From JANRKH01 sp033761815 (GTDB lineage Bacteria; Pseudomonadota; Alphaproteobacteria; Rickettsiales; Rickettsiaceae): a stretch of DNA of 12,523 nucleotides. A program made the translations under genes and the position numbers. Numbering within the stretch: position 1 is the first letter of the stretch; every line of letters starts with the position of its first letter. Positions 1 through 7,557 of this stretch are shown here, piece by piece. The stretch is from positions 1 through 12,523 of the forward strand of contig JANRMF010000094.1 in NCBI GenBank assembly GCA_033761815.1, given 5' to 3'. The notes under the pieces were generated by a model that saw only the letters and a program-made list of their open reading frames with translations, had not been told where the DNA came from and did not search any database.

Positions 1-174
1 ATGTTTTTGAGGGATATTATTGATAGGTATCGTCCGAATCCATATGCTTTATGCCTAAATAATAGCATTTTCTTATGGATTCTTCAAACAAAAATCTTGC
101 TATCCCTTATTTTATATGACTTTCCACAATTTTGGCGGGTGTACTTTGCAGGCTCTATGATTGGTATGAAATAG
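1..174. other. No recognisable gene left of tRNA-fMet
   Basis: This stretch lies just beyond the 3' end of the initiator tRNA. It contains one 57-residue plus-strand open frame (ATG at 1, TAG at 172-174) that is hydrophobic in its middle. It resembles no family I know, has no visible ribosome binding site because the window starts there, and could be chance or a gene remnant. The minus-strand frames are broken by stops within about 30 codons. I see no clear terminator hairpin here for the tRNA transcript. Confidence 0.3.
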
Positions 175-180
175 GGATGT

Positions 181-257
<77 letters not shown>

Positions 258-283
258 ATAATATTTACGGTGAATGAAATATT

Positions 284-514
284 TTAGTCTTGCTTTAAGC
301 CTAGAGATAGACCAGCAAATCTCTTATTGAAAGCACTAACGTTCTTATCTGAAAAGCTAGCTGTTGATATACCTTTTTTTGTCCAAGCTGGGTGCTTACG
401 AAAATCAATATCCATCAAGATTTCATCTTGCGGAGCGGCTGACATAGTGTTAAATACATCATCTCCAATTTTGATTTTTAAAGGTTTATATTTTGGGTGT
501 GTGTTTTTCTTCAT
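284..514 (-). CDS. rpmE: 50S ribosomal protein L31 (bL31)
   Basis: This gene encodes bL31, a 76-residue protein of the large ribosomal subunit that helps bridge it to the small subunit. The N-terminus MKKNTHPKY and the later blocks DFRKHPAW and FNKRFAGL are typical of the family. The protein has no cysteine, so it lacks the zinc-binding CxxC motif of the classical form and is the zinc-independent (C-minus) type. Its ATG overlaps the TGA stop of rpmB by 4 nt (ATGA), which implies translational coupling. tRNA-fMet follows 26 nt downstream. Confidence 0.93.
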   Translation of the reverse strand: MKKNTHPKYKPLKIKIGDDVFNTMSAAPQDEILMDIDFRKHPAWTKKGISTASFSDKNVSAFNKRFAGLSLGLKQD

Positions 515-801
515 GCTGCGGCCTGCTTTTTTAATGATATTAATTTTCTCACATCAGATGCATTTTTGGAAAGTGCTTCCTTTTTTGCTGATAAAAGAAA
601 ACTATCAAGACCACCACTAGCCTCAATTGTTCTTAAGGCGCGGGCAACAACTCTAAATTTAAAACCTCTGCTTAATGCTTCGCTGTAAAGCGTCACATTA
701 TGCAAATTTGGCAAAAAACGTCTTCTAGTTTTACGCTGGGAATGAGAAACATTATTCCCTGATAAAACCCTAATTCCTGTTAATTCACACACTCTAGACA
801 T
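511..801 (-). CDS. rpmB: 50S ribosomal protein L28 (bL28)
   Basis: This gene encodes bL28, a 96-residue structural protein of the large ribosomal subunit. The N-terminal block MSRVCELTG, then GNNVSHSQRKTRRRF and LPNLH, is diagnostic. A conserved C-terminal stretch (VVARALRTIEASGGLDSFL) leads into a basic tail. It contains only one cysteine, so no zinc ribbon can form. It is the first gene of the rpmB-rpmE-tRNA-fMet unit and follows a near-consensus promoter by about 40 nt. No clear Shine-Dalgarno precedes the ATG; the leader there is A/T only, so initiation may rely on an unstructured leader. Confidence 0.93.
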   Translation of the reverse strand: MSRVCELTGIRVLSGNNVSHSQRKTRRRFLPNLHNVTLYSEALSRGFKFRVVARALRTIEASGGLDSFLLSAKKEALSKNASDVRKLISLKKQAAA

Positions 802-845
802 AGCAATTATTATTTAAACTCTAAAATTATTTTCATTAGATAAGG

Positions 846-873
846 ATAATAGATCAATATTTAGCCTTGTCAA
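846..873 (-). promoter_or_regulatory. Sigma70-type promoter of rpmB-rpmE-tRNA-fMet
   Basis: On the minus strand a perfect -35 box TTGACA (873-868) is followed by a 16-nt spacer and a -10 box TATTAT (851-846). Transcription would start near 840, giving a leader of about 38 nt before the rpmB ATG at 801. A second TTGACA lies upstream at 896-891 but has no good -10 at the right distance. Confidence 0.65.
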
Positions 874-912
874 GCTATATCAATCATTTTTGTCAAAATA
901 TTCAAACTTCGA

Positions 913-1380
913 CTAGGCCTCTCCTTCCGCGCCCATATCTTCAAGCTTTTTCTTGTAAAGTCTTGAAAAATCAATTGGATCGATCCTGAGTGGTTGAAAC
1001 CCGCTTTCAGCTGTAACATCTGAAATAATCCTCCTTACAAAAGGGAAGATTAGATTCGGGCAGTGAATCGCAAGTATTGGCTCATATTGATCTTCCGGGA
1101 TATTTTGTAAAACAAAAATACCGGCATATACTAACTCAACTACAAACAGGACAAGATCATCTTGCTTTGCTGTCGACTCAATCTTAATCGCTACTTCGAA
1201 ACTATTATCCGAATCTTCCAGCTTTGAAATGTCAAGATCGAGGGAGAGTTCAACAGAGGGTGAGGTAGTAGATGCAACTAGTGAACTGGGTGCATTTGGA
1301 TTCTCAATTGAAAGATCTTTAATATACTGGGAAACAACCGCAATATGTGGACTTTGCTCTTTTTGTTCTTTTTGTGTCAT
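913..1380 (-). CDS. secB: Protein-export chaperone SecB
   Basis: This gene encodes the cytosolic tetrameric chaperone that keeps secretory precursors unfolded and delivers them to SecA. The 155-residue product matches the usual family length. Recognisable blocks are the N-terminal QYIKDLSIENPNAP, the central VELVYAGIF and the later HCPNLIFPFVRRIISD followed by GFQPLRIDPIDF. I start it at ATG 1380, which has TTAGGA upstream, rather than at the in-frame ATG 1422, which would add 14 unlike residues and overlap dcd. It follows dcd by 16 nt and is probably expressed from the dcd promoter. The TAG stop lies just upstream of the rpmB promoter. Confidence 0.93.
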   Translation of the reverse strand: MTQKEQKEQSPHIAVVSQYIKDLSIENPNAPSSLVASTTSPSVELSLDLDISKLEDSDNSFEVAIKIESTAKQDDLVLFVVELVYAGIFVLQNIPEDQYEPILAIHCPNLIFPFVRRIISDVTAESGFQPLRIDPIDFSRLYKKKLEDMGAEGEA

Positions 1381-1396
1381 TCTATTTTTTCCTAAT

Positions 1397-1966
1397 TTAT
1401 AATGATGGCAATGTAACGCCAACCTGATTCATATATTTTCCGCCTCTATCTGCATATGTAGTTTCGCACTGCTCATTCCCTTCGAGAAATAGGAATTGAC
1501 ATACTCCCTCTCCGGCATAAATCTTTGCAGGAAGTGGTGTTGTATTTGAAAATTCTAACGTTACATAACCTTCCCATCCTGGCTCTAGAGGGGTGACATT
1601 TACAATAATACCGCATCTTGCATATGTTGATTTGCCAAGGCATATAACAATTACGTTAGAGGGTATTTTGAAATATTCCACAGTCCGAGCTAGAGCGAAG
1701 CTATTCGGAGGAATAGTGCACACATCATCTTCGATATTCACAAAACTATCACTTGAGAAATTCTTTGGATCAACCGTAACTGAGTTGATATTTGTAAAAA
1801 CCTTAAACTCCCTCGCGACTCTTGCATCATATCCGTATGACGACAAGCCATATGAAATTAGTTTTGCGCCTGATTCATCATAACGCACTTGTTTTGGCAC
1901 AAATGGATTTATCATATTTTGGGAAATAGATTTTTCCTTAATCCATTTGTCAGACATTATTGTCAT
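1397..1966 (-). CDS. dcd: dCTP deaminase
   Basis: This gene encodes a 189-residue enzyme that deaminates dCTP to dUTP, supplying the precursor for dTMP synthesis. Family signatures are ISYGLSSYGYDARV (residues 37-50), the GKSTYARCG block (111-119), VTPLEPGWEGYVTLEFSN (124-141), whose E138 is the catalytic glutamate position, and YADRGGKY near the C-terminus. The start at ATG 1966 is supported by AGGGA 8 nt upstream and by my recollection of the rickettsial N-terminus M-IMSDKW. An alternative ATG at 1957 has no suitably spaced Shine-Dalgarno. It is the first gene of a dcd-secB transcription unit. Confidence 0.95.
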   Translation of the reverse strand: MTIMSDKWIKEKSISQNMINPFVPKQVRYDESGAKLISYGLSSYGYDARVAREFKVFTNINSVTVDPKNFSSDSFVNIEDDVCTIPPNSFALARTVEYFKIPSNVIVICLGKSTYARCGIIVNVTPLEPGWEGYVTLEFSNTTPLPAKIYAGEGVCQFLFLEGNEQCETTYADRGGKYMNQVGVTLPSL

Positions 1967-1999
1967 TTCTCATATCCCTGGACAGATTTAGAATAGAAA

Positions 2000-2028
2000 T
2001 TTATAAATCAAAATCTCGCGCCTGTCAA
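2000..2028 (-). promoter_or_regulatory. Sigma70-type promoter of dcd-secB
   Basis: On the minus strand a perfect TTGACA (2028-2023) is followed by a 17-nt spacer and TATAAA (2005-2000). Transcription would begin near 1993, about 27 nt before the dcd start codon, with the Shine-Dalgarno AGGGA (1979-1975) inside that leader. Confidence 0.65.
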
Positions 2029-2134
2029 ATATATGATAATTAAATTTGTGCTAGCGCGTCATATGCCGCCCAAGAGGCGATTTAGGACTTTGGAACTTAA
2101 ATATTATTTGGCGCATCTATTTTATAGCTTATGA

Positions 2135-2163
2135 TTGAGCTCTTTCGATAGTAAATTTATCTA
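2135..2163 (+). promoter_or_regulatory. Possible promoter of the HIG1-like/nadE/secD operon
   Basis: TTGAGC (2135-2140), a 17-nt spacer and TATCTA (2158-2163) form a moderate sigma70 match in the 260-nt gap between the divergent dcd and nadE transcription units. It is the best plus-strand candidate I see, but the surrounding DNA is very AT-rich and chance matches are common. The rest of the gap (2041-2226) holds no supported gene. Confidence 0.3.
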
Positions 2164-2304
2164 TAAAAGCCAAATTATTTCCTTATTTTTCTCCCATACT
2201 TCAAATAAAGACTAGACTATCTTAATTTGATATATTTATATGTAGTACTGGTTCTGGGTCTTTTTGACTCATTAAAGCGCATAACTGTAAATATTCTTTT
2301 TAAA

Positions 2305-2484
2305 GTGATAATAGGTATAATTTTTATGGCCCTGACATTGTTTAGCCTTGTGACAGGGATTGTTCTTATGGGATTTGGCGGCAAACTTAACAAAAAATAC
2401 TCAAGATTTCTTATGACATCTCGGGTTGCACTTCAGTTTCTTTCTGTGATTGCTTTGTTTCTTCTTTTTATGTATAAAAAGTAA
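2305..2484 (+). CDS. HIG1-like twin-transmembrane small protein
   Basis: This predicted inner-membrane protein has about 59 residues. Two hydrophobic helices flank a short polar loop with the pattern GG-K-L-N-K-K-Y-S, then a helix start with L-M-T-S-R-V-A-L-Q. This resembles the alphaproteobacterial HIG1-domain or 'twin transmembrane' family (GGxFNxKYSNxLMRxRVxLQ). Mitochondrial members stabilise respiratory complexes; the bacterial role is not defined. The start is uncertain. GTG 2305 gives a full first helix but has no Shine-Dalgarno. ATG 2326 has AGG 10 nt upstream but shortens the helix. The open frame extends back to TTG 2227. The gene ends 17 nt before nadE and is probably in the same operon. 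Confidence 0.55.
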   Translation: MIIGIIFMALTLFSLVTGIVLMGFGGKLNKKYSRFLMTSRVALQFLSVIALFLLFMYKK

Positions 2485-2501
2485 AAAGCAAAACTCTTTA
2501 T

Positions 2502-4124
2502 ATGAAATTCTACCTCGCTCAGATAAATCCGATATTGGCGCATTTTGAGCATAATATGGGGATTATAAAAAAAGAAATCCAAAATTCTCATGATGCTGAT
2601 ATCGTAATCTTTCCAGAATTGGCCATTTGCGGATATAACCCGCAAGACCTAATTCTTCGAGAAGATTTTGTGTCTGAATGTATGAATCAGATAGATTCCT
2701 TATGTAGTTTTTCAAAAAATATCGATAAACTTATTATAATAGGCTCCCCCAGATTATTTGATGGTAAAACCTATAACTCAGCCTTCTGTATTCTGAATGG
2801 GAAAATCATACATATACACGATAAAATTGCTTTGCCAAATTATGGTGTATTTGATGAGAATCGGCTTTTTGCTAAAGGGCAAAAAATTTTGCCCATAAGT
2901 ATTAGTGGGAAGAAAATTTGTGTTATAGTATGCGAAGATATGTGGAACATGGAAGTGCTCGATGAGGTCGTGCCTCTTGAGCCCGATTATGTGATATGCA
3001 TTAATGCATCACCTTATACTAAGTCCAAAATTGCAAGGAGAAACTCTGTTGCGTCAAATTTTGCAACAAGGGCAAGGTCAGCACTGTTATATGTAAACCA
3101 GGTAGGACTTCAGGATACTATAATATATGACGGATCATCCTTTATACTGGGAAAAGAGGGGCGGGTTTTGGCTGAGGCTAATTCTTTTAGCGAAAGTCAC
3201 ATTCTTTGGGATAGTGAGCAGCAATATCACGAAAAAACCATAAAATCACGCCCACGCCAACAAGGAGAGGCTGAGATATATGAAGCATTGATGCTGGCTT
3301 TGAAGGATTATGTAAGAAAAAATAATTTTCGCGAAGTGATAATTGGATTTTCAAGTGGCATAGATTCCTCGCTAACTAGCCTAATAGCATTTGATGCAAT
3401 TGGGGCTGAAAATGTAAATTTATATGCACTACCATCTAAGAATAATAGTCTTATGACTCATAAAGATGCCTCAGATTTTTGCAGTCAAAATAAAGTATTG
3501 ATGACTCAAATCGAGATAGATAAATTATTCAATGAATTTACTCTCTCCATAAAAAATCTTGAGGATGATACTACTCTGCAAAATCTTCAGTCTAGAATTA
3601 GGGGGATTATTTTGATGGCACTTGCCAACCAAAAAAAGGCGCTACTACTCTCTACGGGTAATAAATCTGAGCTCGCAGTAGGATATGCAACTTTATATGG
3701 GGATATGAACGGGGGGTTTAACTTGCTCAAAGATTTATATAAAATAGAGGTTTATAAACTAGCAAAATGGAGGAATGAAAATATACCGCAAAATAGTGCG
3801 CATAAAATTTCAAGGCCCATACCCCTTAATATACTCACCAAAGAGCCAACGGCGGAGTTAAGGACTGATCAAAAAGACTCAGACACTCTCCCACCTTATC
3901 ATATTTTAGATGAGATATTATATAATTACATAGACTTGTTAAAATCAAAAAAACAAATCAAGGATCTGGGGCTTGACTCTGAAATTGTTGATTATGTAAT
4001 AAACTTGGTTAGAATAGGTCAGTTTAAAAGATATCAATCCACAATGGGTCCAAAAATCTCTGATATGAGTTTTGATTTAGACTGGAGATATCCCATAACC
4101 AACTATTTTGAAAAGAAGAAATGA
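2502..4124 (+). CDS. nadE: Glutamine-dependent NAD+ synthetase
   Basis: This 540-residue enzyme amidates nicotinate adenine dinucleotide to NAD+ with ATP, the last step of NAD synthesis, taking ammonia from glutamine. The N-terminal nitrilase-type glutaminase domain shows the triad E39 (FPEL), K108 (HDKIALPNYG) and C144 (VIVCEDMW). The C-terminal synthetase domain starts near residue 255, with the ATP pyrophosphatase loop at 284-289 and the block LLSTGNKSELAVGYATLYGD further on. The loop reads SSGIDS instead of the usual SGGxDS, a Gly-to-Ser change at residue 285. Length matches two-domain NadE enzymes. Its end overlaps the gltX start by 4 nt (ATGA), suggesting coupled translation. Confidence 0.95.
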   Translation: MKFYLAQINPILAHFEHNMGIIKKEIQNSHDADIVIFPELAICGYNPQDLILREDFVSECMNQIDSLCSFSKNIDKLIIIGSPRLFDGKTYNSAFCILNGKIIHIHDKIALPNYGVFDENRLFAKGQKILPISISGKKICVIVCEDMWNMEVLDEVVPLEPDYVICINASPYTKSKIARRNSVASNFATRARSALLYVNQVGLQDTIIYDGSSFILGKEGRVLAEANSFSESHILWDSEQQYHEKTIKSRPRQQGEAEIYEALMLALKDYVRKNNFREVIIGFSSGIDSSLTSLIAFDAIGAENVNLYALPSKNNSLMTHKDASDFCSQNKVLMTQIEIDKLFNEFTLSIKNLEDDTTLQNLQSRIRGIILMALANQKKALLLSTGNKSELAVGYATLYGDMNGGFNLLKDLYKIEVYKLAKWRNENIPQNSAHKISRPIPLNILTKEPTAELRTDQKDSDTLPPYHILDEILYNYIDLLKSKKQIKDLGLDSEIVDYVINLVRIGQFKRYQSTMGPKISDMSFDLDWRYPITNYFEKKK

Positions 4125-5479
4125 AAGTAAGAACAAGATTCGCCCCCTCGCCCACAGGAATGTTGCATGTTGGCAATGCAAGAACAGCATTAATAAACAA
4201 GTTATTTGCGATTAAAAATAATGGGGAATTCATCCTAAGGATTGATGACACAGATTTAGTGAGATCAAAAAAAGAGTATGAGGAGAATATTATCAAAGAC
4301 CTCAAATGGCTTGGGATTGAATGGACCGAAATTTACTGGCAGTCGAAAAGACTAGCCGAATACGAAAAGGCTAAGCAAAAACTCATAGATTCCGGCAGGC
4401 TATATGAATGTTTTGAAACTCCGGAGGAGCTTGAGATAAAGCGCAAATTTCTTTTATCAAGCGGAAGGCCTCCAATTTACGATAGGGCTTCATTAAAACT
4501 AACAGAAAGCCAAAAAGAAGCATACAAGGCAGTGGGCAGAAAGCCTCACTATAGATTCAAGCTCGATGGTTCTATTGTAGAGTGGAAAGATATGATCAGA
4601 GCTATTGTACATTTTGAAGTAGCTAATATTTCAGATCCTATATTGATAAAAGAAGACGGGACCATGACGTATATGCTATGTTCTTGCGTAGATGACATTG
4701 ATTTTCAAATCTCGCATGTAATCAGGGGGGAGGATCATGTCTCAAATACCGCAATTCAAATTCAGATCATGCGAGCTCTTGATGCAAAGCACCCTATATT
4801 CGGACATTTAAGTCTAATTAAAACTCAGGAAGAGAAAATTTCAAAACGTGCTGGGGGGTTTGAAATTGCATCCCTAAGAGAAGCAAGTCACTTAGAGCCC
4901 ATGTCTATTAATAGTTTTTTTGCAAATATAGGTACAAAAAACCCCGTAATACCATATATGAGCCTAAATGATCTTGCCAAAGATTTTGAAATTTCAAATT
5001 TCGGCCTAAGTCCTACTAATTACTTCCCGCAAGATCTAGAAAAACTGAACCATAAGCTTTTAATTACGTTAACTTATGAGGAGGTTAGGGAAAGTCTTGC
5101 AAAAATTGGGGCCGATAAAGTAACTGAGGAGTTTTGGTATGTCGTACGCCCTAACCTTTTGAGACTCAGTGATGCAAAAATATGGTGGGATATTTGCTAT
5201 AGTTACAATATCTCTTCCCCTGAACCTGATTCATTGGACGTGCTGGAGGTAGCAAGAGACCTGCTCAATGATATAGAATTAGACCAAACTACCTGGAGAG
5301 AATGGACTAAAAAGATTAAGGAAAAAACAGGCAAAAGCGGTCAGGCTCTTTACATGCCGCTCAGAAGATCTATTACTGGAGTAGAGCATGGACCTGAATT
5401 ATCAGATATAATCCTTCTTATTGGAAAAGAAAATATTTTAAACAGACTAAATGATACAATTAATTTGCACAAAAAATGA
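4121..5479 (+). CDS. gltX: Glutamyl-tRNA synthetase (GltX1 type)
   Basis: This 452-residue class I synthetase charges tRNA-Glu. In bacteria without glutaminyl-tRNA synthetase it, or a paralogue, also forms Glu-tRNA-Gln for later amidation. The HIGH-type signature is HVGN at residues 16-19, inside APSPTGMLHVGNARTAL. The KMSKS-type loop is KISKR at 239-243, followed by AGGFE. The blocks LRIDDTD, YRFKLDG and VIRGEDHVSNTAIQIQ are also typical. The KISKR-AGGFE version is what I recall from rickettsial GltX1; many Rickettsiales carry a second copy, which is not in this window. The gene overlaps nadE and the next gene by 4 nt each (ATGA), placing it in the middle of the operon. Confidence 0.95.
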   Translation: MKVRTRFAPSPTGMLHVGNARTALINKLFAIKNNGEFILRIDDTDLVRSKKEYEENIIKDLKWLGIEWTEIYWQSKRLAEYEKAKQKLIDSGRLYECFETPEELEIKRKFLLSSGRPPIYDRASLKLTESQKEAYKAVGRKPHYRFKLDGSIVEWKDMIRAIVHFEVANISDPILIKEDGTMTYMLCSCVDDIDFQISHVIRGEDHVSNTAIQIQIMRALDAKHPIFGHLSLIKTQEEKISKRAGGFEIASLREASHLEPMSINSFFANIGTKNPVIPYMSLNDLAKDFEISNFGLSPTNYFPQDLEKLNHKLLITLTYEEVRESLAKIGADKVTEEFWYVVRPNLLRLSDAKIWWDICYSYNISSPEPDSLDVLEVARDLLNDIELDQTTWREWTKKIKEKTGKSGQALYMPLRRSITGVEHGPELSDIILLIGKENILNRLNDTINLHKK

Positions 5480-6027
5480 ACAATACTTATAAATTAATAG
5501 CATTTTTAATATTTTGCCTAGGGTTTTACGCTCTCTATGATTTTTCTTCCATTATTGGAGCGCAAATAAAACGCTCTCTAAATAAGCCGGCTCGGATAGT
5601 TGCCTTATATGACCTACCCAAAAATTTGGACTCAGAAATAAATGAAGAGGAAGGACTTTATATAATAAACTTCTTCGCTTCCTGGTGCGGGCCTTGTATC
5701 AAAGAATTGCCCATTTTATCTGAGATAGCAAAAAAAAACAACGTTCCGATATATGGCGTTGTGATTAATGATCGTCAGAATAATGCGATGTCAATGCTTA
5801 GAGAGCAAGGATATGAGCATTTATATAAGTCTATAAATTTCAATTTCCCTATACAAAAGCTTATAGATTTGGATATAGACAGGATACCAAGAATGATGAT
5901 AGTAATGAACAAAAAGGTCATATATGACCATACTGGTGAAATTAATCACAGAATATTAAGTAAAAGAATTTTGCCATTATTAGAAGCCGCTCAAAATCCT
6001 ACATCACAGGAGGGGGCGAATGAATAA
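5476..6027 (+). CDS. ccmG: CcmG/DsbE-type thioredoxin, thiol:disulfide interchange protein
   Basis: This 183-residue membrane-anchored thioredoxin acts in the periplasm. An N-terminal hydrophobic segment (about residues 6-28) serves as signal anchor. The active site is WCGPC at 70-74 in FFASWCGPCIKELP, and a cis-proline position follows in RIPRM (P138). In cytochrome c maturation CcmG/DsbE reduces apocytochrome cysteines before haem attachment. The presence of ccmC three genes downstream supports this role over that of a general TlpA-like reductase, which cannot be ruled out from sequence alone. Its ATG overlaps gltX by 4 nt. Its 3' end contains the strong Shine-Dalgarno of secD and overlaps it by 8 nt. 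Confidence 0.85.
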   Translation: MNNTYKLIAFLIFCLGFYALYDFSSIIGAQIKRSLNKPARIVALYDLPKNLDSEINEEEGLYIINFFASWCGPCIKELPILSEIAKKNNVPIYGVVINDRQNNAMSMLREQGYEHLYKSINFNFPIQKLIDLDIDRIPRMMIVMNKKVIYDHTGEINHRILSKRILPLLEAAQNPTSQEGANE

Positions 6028-7549
6028 AATTTCATATTCAAAACTTATATTAACTATACTTGTAAGCTTGGTCAGCTTAGTATACGCGGCTCCAAATTTT
6101 TTTCGCATAGAAGAGGGTTCATTTTTACCATCTAAATCTGTAAATTTAGGACTAGATCTTAGGGGCGGATCCCATTTACTGCTCAAGGTAGATATTCAAA
6201 AATATGTTGAGGATCAGTTAGAAATTTTAAGCGACGTGATTCGAAAAGATTTTAGACATAAAAAGCTTGGATATAGGGGTATCAGAGTCAGAGATGGTGC
6301 TGTAATACTTTCCATGCGAAACAAAGAGGATTTAGGGGTGGCAAAGCAGCTGGTAAATTTAATAGACGGAGAAACTACAAGCGAAGTTACGAATGAAGAA
6401 ATCATCATCAGATTTAATCAAAGTAAATTATCGAATCTCCATAAGAATTTATTCGATCAATCTATAGAAATAATCAGAATGAGAGTAGATAGCGCTGGCA
6501 CTAAGGAGCCAGTGATTCAAAAGCAGGGCGATCAATATATTATTTTGCAAGTTCCTGGGGAGGATAATCCTCAGCACATTAAAAAAATCTTAGGACAAAC
6601 TGCAAAATTATCATTTCATAATGTTCTTGAGGATGCAGGCGCTGGATCGGATACCATCTCTCTTCCATTTAAAGACGATAAAGATGGTCTCAAAATACCT
6701 CTTGCAAAAAGGCCAATTTTAACTGGCGATATGCTAATTAATGCATCCTCAACTTTTAGCGATAATTCTGAGCCAGCTGTTGTGTTTAGCCTCAATAATG
6801 TGGGTGCAAAACTTTTTAGCGAGGCTACAAAAAATGCAAGGGGCAAAAGAATTGCGATTGTCCTAGATGGCAAGGTCCTAAGCGCCCCTTCTATAAATGA
6901 GCCTATACCAGGGGGAAAGGGCGTAATTTCCGGGAGTTTTACCGTAGATTCCGCTGAGGATCTTGCTTTGATGCTAAGAGCAGGAGCGCTACCCGCTCCT
7001 CTTTTGATTGTAGAAGAGAGGGTGATAGGAGCAACGCTTGGCTCGGACTCCATAGAAGATGGCAAAAAGGCCGGGGTCATAGGTTTTGCCGGTGTTGTAA
7101 TATTCATGATTTGGAGCTACGGAATGCTCGGAGTTTTAGCTAACATAGCTTTGCTATTTAGCATGTTATATATATTATCCATCCTCTCGGCTCTGCAGGC
7201 AACCCTTACTTTACCAGGTATTGCGGGTATAATTTTGACAATAGGAATGGCTGTTGATGCAAACGTATTGATATATGAGAGAATCAGGGAAGAGGCGCAG
7301 AAAAATGTTTCAATTGCCTATGCAGTTAGCAAAGGCTTTGACGCCGCATTTGCGACTATTGCCGACTCAAACATTACTACATTAATATCTGCAATTCTTT
7401 TATATATATTCGGCACTGGTCCAATTAAGGGCTTTGCCGTGAGTTTATCTATAGGGATTATAGCATCCATGTTTTCTGCGATTGTTATTACAAAGCTTTT
7501 GATAGATTTATGGATTAAGCTCGCAAAGCCAAAAACTCTTGGGATTTAG
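6020..7549 (+). CDS. secD: Protein translocase subunit SecD
   Basis: This 509-residue inner-membrane protein forms a complex with SecF and uses the proton gradient to pull exported proteins through SecYEG. One N-terminal helix (about 8-24) is followed by LGLDLRGG (DLRGG at 46-50), a large periplasmic domain and a C-terminal bundle of about five helices from residue ~350. The signature GMAVDANVLIYERIREE starts at residue 409. The start is supported by AGGAGGGGG at 6008-6016. It is slightly shorter than E. coli SecD, which fits the alphaproteobacterial form. secF does not follow; an Mth938-domain gene begins 8 nt after the stop. Confidence 0.95.
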   Translation: MNKISYSKLILTILVSLVSLVYAAPNFFRIEEGSFLPSKSVNLGLDLRGGSHLLLKVDIQKYVEDQLEILSDVIRKDFRHKKLGYRGIRVRDGAVILSMRNKEDLGVAKQLVNLIDGETTSEVTNEEIIIRFNQSKLSNLHKNLFDQSIEIIRMRVDSAGTKEPVIQKQGDQYIILQVPGEDNPQHIKKILGQTAKLSFHNVLEDAGAGSDTISLPFKDDKDGLKIPLAKRPILTGDMLINASSTFSDNSEPAVVFSLNNVGAKLFSEATKNARGKRIAIVLDGKVLSAPSINEPIPGGKGVISGSFTVDSAEDLALMLRAGALPAPLLIVEERVIGATLGSDSIEDGKKAGVIGFAGVVIFMIWSYGMLGVLANIALLFSMLYILSILSALQATLTLPGIAGIILTIGMAVDANVLIYERIREEAQKNVSIAYAVSKGFDAAFATIADSNITTLISAILLYIFGTGPIKGFAVSLSIGIIASMFSAIVITKLLIDLWIKLAKPKTLGI

Positions 7550-7556
7550 GGGGGGG
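7549..7556 (+). promoter_or_regulatory. G8 run acting as ribosome binding site
   Basis: Eight consecutive G residues begin at the last base of the secD TAG stop and end one base before the ATG at 7558. G-rich DNA of this kind is rare in this AT-rich window, and the run is the only purine-rich element in front of the next gene. It can pair imperfectly with the CCUCC anti-Shine-Dalgarno, but its spacing to the ATG is short unless the upstream Gs are used. Confidence 0.5.
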
Positions 7557-7557
7557 T

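Noticed and set aside
1381..1422. N-terminal extension of secB to ATG 1422
   Set aside because: It overlaps the dcd end, lacks a ribosome binding site and adds residues not seen in the family.
1593..1883. 96-codon plus-strand open frame across dcd
   Set aside because: It is a shadow of dcd, whose catalytic motifs are unambiguous on the minus strand.
2067..2079. Possible hairpin CGCC-CAAGA-GGCG in the dcd/nadE gap
   Set aside because: It has only 4 bp, no extension and no T-run, so it is not distinguishable from chance.
2033..2131. Small plus-strand frame of 32 codons in the dcd/nadE gap, with a basic PPKRRF stretch
   Set aside because: It is too short, overlaps the dcd promoter -35 side, has no Shine-Dalgarno and matches nothing I know.
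6616..7107. 163-codon open frame on the minus strand inside secD
   Set aside because: It is antisense to a clear secD reading frame, resembles no family and shows low-complexity Ser/Pro/Ala content typical of a shadow frame.
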